A stretch of 8,994 nt of DNA from the NCBI GenBank assembly GCA_963169135.1, contig CAUJEQ010000012.1:1-8994 (forward strand). The letters run 5' to 3'. The notes under the pieces were generated by a model. It had not been told where the DNA came from, made no database searches, and saw only the letters and a program-made list of their open reading frames with translations. The translations under genes and the position numbers were made by a program. Of the stretch, positions 5,296-8,994 are shown in pieces. Each line of letters opens with the position of its first letter. Position 1 is the first letter of the stretch. Source of the stretch: Chloroflexota bacterium (GTDB taxonomy: Bacteria; Chloroflexota; Dehalococcoidia; Tepidiformales; Tepidiformaceae).

Positions 5296-6657
5296 ATGGA
5301 CATCCGCCCAATTCCCGGGCCAATCGTCGCGTTCGCGGAGTCAGAACTGGTGCGATTGCAGGTGCCTGGCGCGGCCATCGGCGTGCTCCACGGCGGGGCG
5401 GTGCACGTGGCCGGCGTTGGTGTGACCAACGTGGAACACCCGCTTCCCGTCACCCCGGAGACGCTCTTCCAGGTCGGCTCGACCTCCAAGACGTTCACGG
5501 CGACGGCGCTCATGCAGCTGGTCGAGGGCGGGCAGGTGGACCTCGACGCCGCGGTGCGGGCTTACCTGCCATGGTTCGCGCTCCAGTCGGAGGAGGATGC
5601 GGCGCGAGTAACAGTGCGCGACCTGGTGACCCACCACGCGGGCTATGTGGGCGACTACTTCAAGGACACCGGCCGCGGGGACGACGCGATTGCGACGATC
5701 GTCCGGAAGATGGCGAACTCGCCGCAGCTGGTGCCGGCGGGCTACACGTTTTCCTACAGCAACGCGGGCTTTTACGTGCTCGGCCATATCGTTGAGACGC
5801 TCTCCGGGCGGCCGTTCGAACGGGTCATCCGGGAGCGAATCTTCGAACCACTGGGGATGGACCGCTCGTTCTACTTCCCGGAGGAGTGCATCACCCACCG
5901 CGTGGCGGCAGGCCATATCGTGACGGCCGACGGGCCGAAAGTGGCGCGCCCCTGGAACACGCCGCGCAGCATCGCTCCTGGCGGGGGCATCACCTCGAAC
6001 GTCGTCGACCAGGTACGCTACGCGGCCCTCCACGTTGGCGAGACGCCGGTCCACGAAGTGCTCGGGAGCGGAAGCATCGCGTTCATGCGCCAGGCGCGGC
6101 GGCCGGCGGGCAGCATGTGCGAGTCGATCGGCGTCTCGTGGATGCTCGACGACGCGGGCGGGGGCCACCGGCTCGTGAAACACGGCGGCGCGACCAATGG
6201 GCACCTGTCGGCGTTCGAACTCATCCCGGAAGCCGGCTTCGCGGTCACGGTGCTCACCAACTCGGACACTGGCCGCGAAGCGCGTCAGACCATCGCCGAC
6301 CGATGCCAGGAGCACTTCCTCGGGTTCGGGAAGCCAGCGCCGGTCGCCGCAAAGGACATGCGGGTCGATGCGGCCGAGTACACGGGCCTGTACCAGTCCG
6401 TGCTGGCGCGGCTAGAAGTGCGAGCGGCCGGCGACGGGCTCCTGGTGACCGACACGACGCCGGAGCGCGGCTTCGCGGAGATCCGGCACCGGCCCGTCCC
6501 CCTCCCGCCGGCGCACCTGGCATTCACGGGCCGCGATACGACTGCCGTGCTCGACGGCCCTCGCCGGGGCGAGCGTGCGGAGTTCCTGCGCGGGCCCGAT
6601 GGCGCCATCGAATGGATGCGGTGGGACGGCCGCATCGCGCGCCGCATGGCGGAGTGA
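5296..6657 (+). CDS. Beta-lactamase-fold serine hydrolase (class C / family VIII esterase-like)
   Basis: 453 residues with the three active-site motifs of the penicillin-binding/class C beta-lactamase fold: STSK at 62-65 (nucleophile S62, K65), YSN at 154-156 and HGG at 296-298 in place of KTG. Other family marks are the ETLFQVGSTSKTFTATALMQLVEGG stretch (broken as 56-78), DLVTHHAG at 109-116 and FEPLGM near 183. After the catalytic domain (about 10-345), residues about 360-453 form a separate beta-rich tail, like the lipocalin-type domain often found on these hydrolases. HGG instead of KTG is common in esterases and D-aminopeptidases of the group, so hydrolysis of an ester or peptide is more likely than antibiotic resistance. 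No signal peptide is visible, suggesting a cytoplasmic enzyme. It stands alone, converging on the glycosyltransferase operon. Confidence 0.88.
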   Translation: MDIRPIPGPIVAFAESELVRLQVPGAAIGVLHGGAVHVAGVGVTNVEHPLPVTPETLFQVGSTSKTFTATALMQLVEGGQVDLDAAVRAYLPWFALQSEEDAARVTVRDLVTHHAGYVGDYFKDTGRGDDAIATIVRKMANSPQLVPAGYTFSYSNAGFYVLGHIVETLSGRPFERVIRERIFEPLGMDRSFYFPEECITHRVAAGHIVTADGPKVARPWNTPRSIAPGGGITSNVVDQVRYAALHVGETPVHEVLGSGSIAFMRQARRPAGSMCESIGVSWMLDDAGGGHRLVKHGGATNGHLSAFELIPEAGFAVTVLTNSDTGREARQTIADRCQEHFLGFGKPAPVAAKDMRVDAAEYTGLYQSVLARLEVRAAGDGLLVTDTTPERGFAEIRHRPVPLPPAHLAFTGRDTTAVLDGPRRGERAEFLRGPDGAIEWMRWDGRIARRMAE

Positions 6658-6683
6658 CCACTGAGGCGGCCGTGTCAGGACAA

Positions 6684-6701
6684 CCGGCATCGCGATGCCG
6701 G
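6684..6701. terminator. 18-bp perfect palindrome between convergent genes
   Basis: CCGGCATCGCGATGCCGG is its own reverse complement; as RNA it gives a 7-bp stem with a CGCG loop on either strand. It lies 26 bases past the serine hydrolase stop and 60 bases past the glycosyltransferase stop, where a shared terminator would be expected. No T-run flanks it on either side, so termination is plausible but unproven; a protein-binding site is the alternative. Confidence 0.4.
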
Positions 6702-6761
6702 CGGCGCTGTGCCGGGCGGGCCCGCGCCGGTAGTTCGAGACGCCATTTCGCGGAGCTGGAG

Positions 6762-7721
6762 TCAGTCGCGCGCGAGCCGCCGGCCCAGGATGCCCGAGGG
6801 CGAGGGTTCGGGAGCCTCCGGACGGTAGGAGAAGTGCCCCCCAAGGGCCGCCAACTTGTCGAGTGCGGTGAGCCAGGCAAACCCGGCCGCCTCTGGCAAG
6901 CGACCGGCACAACGCTGGAGGAGCCACGCGCCTCCCAGCGCGGACCGCTCGCACAACCAGGCCAGTGCCCGCGAGCCAGGCAGCGGCGCGATGCGGTCGG
7001 AGAGGCGGGCCACGAGCTGCAGATGGCCACCGTGCCAGCGCACCTCCGGGTGTTCGCGCATCAGGCGCTGCGCGCCCCAGCCGTGGCAGACCTGCTTGGC
7101 CACGAAGACCTGCAAGTCCGGGTCATGGTCGTGGTCCACACGCATCGCCGGTGCGTAGGCGACACGGAACCCGCGCGCTTCGGCAACGAGGCCGAACTCC
7201 GTATCGCTGACGCGGCGGTAGTTCTCGTTGAAGCGGACAGTCTCGAACACCTGCCTGCGCACGGCCATGTTGCGGGTATCGGTTTCCGTCCCGTCGCCCG
7301 GGTTCAGCTTCTTCAGGTGGGCGTCGTAGCGACGCTGGAGGAGCCGCGAGGCCGGGTCGAACCCGGCTGAGCCCGATTGGCCCTGGACAATGGCGGCCCC
7401 GGACTCGAGCATCGCCAACCCGGCGGCAATCCACCCCTGCCGCACGAGGCAGTCGGCGTCGGTGAAGAACGCGACCTCACCGCTCGCGGCGGCGATGCCC
7501 AGGTTCCGCGCCCGGTACACGCCGGGGAGCGGGTCGTGTAGGAGCTTCACTCCCGCCGGGAGCGAAGTACCGAGGCTGGCGGAAAAAGCAGGCGCCGATC
7601 CGTTGTCGACAACGATGACCTCGACGGGTACCTCCTCCGGCGCCGCGGCCAGCACCGATGCGACGCAGGCGATCACCCGGGGGTCGTCCTTCACCGGGAT
7701 GACGACGCTGACGCTGGCCAC
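6762..7721 (-). CDS. Family 2 glycosyltransferase
   Basis: 319 residues from GTG at 7721. The GT-A fold is clear: SVVIPVKDD at 5-13, VIVVDNGS at 35-42, GVYRARNLGI at 67-76, the metal- and nucleotide-binding DxD as FFTDADC (DAD 88-90), TRNMAVRRQVF at 149-159 and the likely base region DTEFGLVAEARG at 173-184, followed by DHDHD at 196-200. It should move a sugar from a nucleotide-sugar donor onto a lipid- or saccharide-linked acceptor at the inner face of the membrane. The C-terminal 240-295 is moderately hydrophobic and may sit on the membrane, but no sure TM helix is seen. The GTG was chosen because the fold begins there, two bases past the preceding stop; a CTG at 7727 is possible but unlikely. 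It is last in a three-gene operon. Donor and acceptor are unknown. Confidence 0.88.
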   Translation of the reverse strand: MASVSVVIPVKDDPRVIACVASVLAAAPEEVPVEVIVVDNGSAPAFSASLGTSLPAGVKLLHDPLPGVYRARNLGIAAASGEVAFFTDADCLVRQGWIAAGLAMLESGAAIVQGQSGSAGFDPASRLLQRRYDAHLKKLNPGDGTETDTRNMAVRRQVFETVRFNENYRRVSDTEFGLVAEARGFRVAYAPAMRVDHDHDPDLQVFVAKQVCHGWGAQRLMREHPEVRWHGGHLQLVARLSDRIAPLPGSRALAWLCERSALGGAWLLQRCAGRLPEAAGFAWLTALDKLAALGGHFSYRPEAPEPSPSGILGRRLARD

Positions 7722-7723
7722 CG

Positions 7724-8599
7724 TCAGGACCGATCCTGGAGTGGCTCGCGCTCGACGGCTTCGATGACGGCAGCGCACGCCCGCGCGTCGGCGACGGTGG
7801 GCAAGGACGGGGCGGAGCTCCCGTTCAGCATGGCCGCCCACCCGGAAAGCAGTCGCTCCACGCCGCGGACATCCTGGGGCGCCCTCCGGAGGACCCGGGC
7901 GCCCAGGCTCTCCAGGACGCCCGGGGCGCCCCCGAGCACACGACCGTCGACGGCAAGCTGTTCGACGTAGTCGTTCCCATGCGCGACATCCCACCGGAAC
8001 TCGCCGCCGGCGCTGAGGCGGAACAGTCCCGAGACGGATTTGCGAGCGCGGGCAACCTCCTCGACTGCGACAATGTGCTCGCCGGAGAGCCAGCCAGCGA
8101 GATCGGCCGCATGGGGCAGCAGGTCACGCTCCACCGGGTCGGGCTGCACGGCGCCCCACTGCACCGGGTCGGTCTTGAGCGTGAACCGCCACTTCGCACC
8201 GGCCCGTTTTGGCCCTGAGTAGCGCTTCCAGAAACGGCGAGAGAACGCTGGAGTCACGCTTGCAGGGCCGGCTGTCGGCCACGTGTCGACCTCGGCGGCA
8301 GCCAGGGCGGGCGGCTTCTCGACGAGGACGTGAAGGCCCCGTGCCACACCGGCCGCGACGTGTGCCGCGTGGAGGGACGGTGGGCTGAGTACCAGCAGGG
8401 CGTCGAGCCCCCCGGCACGAAAGAGCTCGTCCCCGGTCGCGTACACAGCGACACCAGGGATGACCGGCCTGGCCGGATCGGCCGCACCCACGAGTTCCAG
8501 GCTGGCCTGCCGCCTGAGTGCGGGGAGATAGAGCCGCGTGAACACCCGGCCCGCACCGATCGCCCCAACCCGGATTGCGCGGTGGTTCGTCGTGCTCAT
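7724..8599 (-). CDS. Gfo/Idh/MocA-type NAD(P)-dependent oxidoreductase (short form)
   Basis: 291 residues from ATG at 8599. The Rossmann start VGAIGAGRV (11-19), AADP at 39-42 and the catalytic-lysine motif EKPPAL (94-99, K95) identify the family. RDLLPHAADLAGWL (158-171) supplies the D...H pair (D159, H163) of the substrate site. Family members oxidise or reduce sugars, inositols or nucleotide sugars. The protein is some 40-90 residues shorter than most relatives (about 330-380), and the stretch after EKP (100-125) looks compressed, so part of the second domain is missing or replaced. Its ATG overlaps the upstream stop (ATGA, 8596-8599), and the glycosyltransferase starts two bases after its own stop, so it belongs to that operon and probably prepares or modifies the sugar. 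Specific substrate unknown. Confidence 0.85.
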   Translation of the reverse strand: MSTTNHRAIRVGAIGAGRVFTRLYLPALRRQASLELVGAADPARPVIPGVAVYATGDELFRAGGLDALLVLSPPSLHAAHVAAGVARGLHVLVEKPPALAAAEVDTWPTAGPASVTPAFSRRFWKRYSGPKRAGAKWRFTLKTDPVQWGAVQPDPVERDLLPHAADLAGWLSGEHIVAVEEVARARKSVSGLFRLSAGGEFRWDVAHGNDYVEQLAVDGRVLGGAPGVLESLGARVLRRAPQDVRGVERLLSGWAAMLNGSSAPSLPTVADARACAAVIEAVEREPLQDRS

Positions 8600-8994
8600 C
8601 GCAGGAATGATGAGCCCTGGAGTTCTTTGGGGGCGGGTACCCCGAACAGCGACAGCACCAGCGGTGCGAAGTCCATGCTGCTGAACGTCCTTGCCGGGAC
8701 CGCGACGGCGCCAGAACGGGGCCGGAAGTAGCAGAACCCCAGCGAATTGTGGACGCCGTTGCGGGTCTCTTGAGTCGTGTTCAAGAGCCGCATCCCCTTG
8801 TCATCGACGATGCTGCTTGTCGCTGGAACCTGGAGATTCGAGAGCAGGATGGCATCGGGCAGCCGGTGCGAGCGGGGGCCTGGAGCCGCTTCGCCACTGC
8901 GCCAGACGCCCTGAAATGCGTCCATACCGTTGTCTGCTTTGAAGCCGTCCGCGAGGCCAGCAAGCCTGGCGATTGCCGCTTCGCCAGCTTCCTC
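8596..8994 (-). CDS. Alkaline-phosphatase-superfamily phosphodiesterase/sulfatase-like protein (C-terminal part)
   Basis: Partial: the last 132 residues; the start lies beyond the right edge. The end of the protein fits the AP-superfamily nucleotide pyrophosphatase/phosphodiesterase or sulfatase group. RNGVHNSLGF (78-87 of the fragment) looks like the GxHxxxG block whose histidine (H82) is a metal ligand. SMDFAPLVLSLFGVP (106-120) and the closing PKELQGSSFL (122-131) match the family's conserved DxAPTxLxLxGVPxPxxMxGxxL ending. Such enzymes cleave phosphate or sulfate esters, often outside the cell, or transfer phospho-groups to glycans. Its stop codon overlaps the next gene's ATG, so it heads or precedes a glycan-type operon. 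Whether it is a phosphatase, phosphodiesterase or sulfatase needs the missing N-terminal nucleophile. Confidence 0.7.
   Translation of the reverse strand, partial: EEAGEAAIARLAGLADGFKADNGMDAFQGVWRSGEAAPGPRSHRLPDAILLSNLQVPATSSIVDDKGMRLLNTTQETRNGVHNSLGFCYFRPRSGAVAVPARTFSSMDFAPLVLSLFGVPAPKELQGSSFLR

Noticed and set aside
7722..7994. A longer N-terminus for the glycosyltransferase
   Set aside because: The frame is open upstream but would overlap the oxidoreductase by about 90 codons; the GT-A fold starts right after the GTG at 7721.

Overview
This is a GC-rich bacterial window (no RNA gene, no phage or transposase). It holds seven protein-coding genes, two of them cut by the window edges, in three groups separated by hairpin-rich intergenic DNA. 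The strong third-position G/C bias produces long open frames opposite real genes. Starts are a mix of ATG, GTG and TTG, and two genes have a -10-like hexamer only 6-8 nt before the start codon. Together with the gene types (LutAB, MMPL transporter, class III-like Zn alcohol dehydrogenase, family VIII-like serine hydrolase) this suggests a Chloroflexota- or Actinomycetota-like environmental lineage. The phylum is an inference and is not settled by the window.

Left part, minus strand (1-3540). An MMPL/RND membrane transporter (1294-3540) is read leftwards and is followed, after two consecutive GC-rich hairpins, by lutA (452-1171) and lutB (1-455, cut by the edge). LutA and lutB overlap by ATGA and form the start of an L-lactate utilisation (LutABC-type) operon. 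The MMPL start is a TTG behind a clear Shine-Dalgarno sequence.

Middle (3541-5295). A 411-bp divergent intergenic region separates the MMPL gene from a plus-strand Zn-dependent alcohol dehydrogenase (3952-5034). It holds a 21-bp inverted repeat, a terminator-like hairpin and a possible 40-residue leader frame. Downstream of the dehydrogenase lies the most unusual part of the window. The last 34 nt around its stop codon are repeated exactly 118 bp further on, each copy followed by an ACGGAGGC-type repeat element. The second element folds into a long hairpin that is fully paired only when G-U pairs in the plus-strand RNA are allowed.

Right part (5296-8994). A plus-strand beta-lactamase-fold serine hydrolase (5296-6657) converges on a tightly packed minus-strand operon. 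In transcription order this is the C-terminal end of an alkaline-phosphatase-superfamily protein (8596-8994), a short Gfo/Idh/MocA-type oxidoreductase (7724-8599) and a family 2 glycosyltransferase (6762-7721). The spacing (ATGA overlap, then 2 bp) indicates co-translation. The combination points to making or modifying a surface glycan or glycolipid. An 18-bp perfect palindrome sits between the converging genes.

Nothing here clearly amounts to a new defence or mobile system. The observations most worth following are the duplicated dehydrogenase tail with its hairpin repeats, the candidate leaderless promoters and the compact glycan operon.
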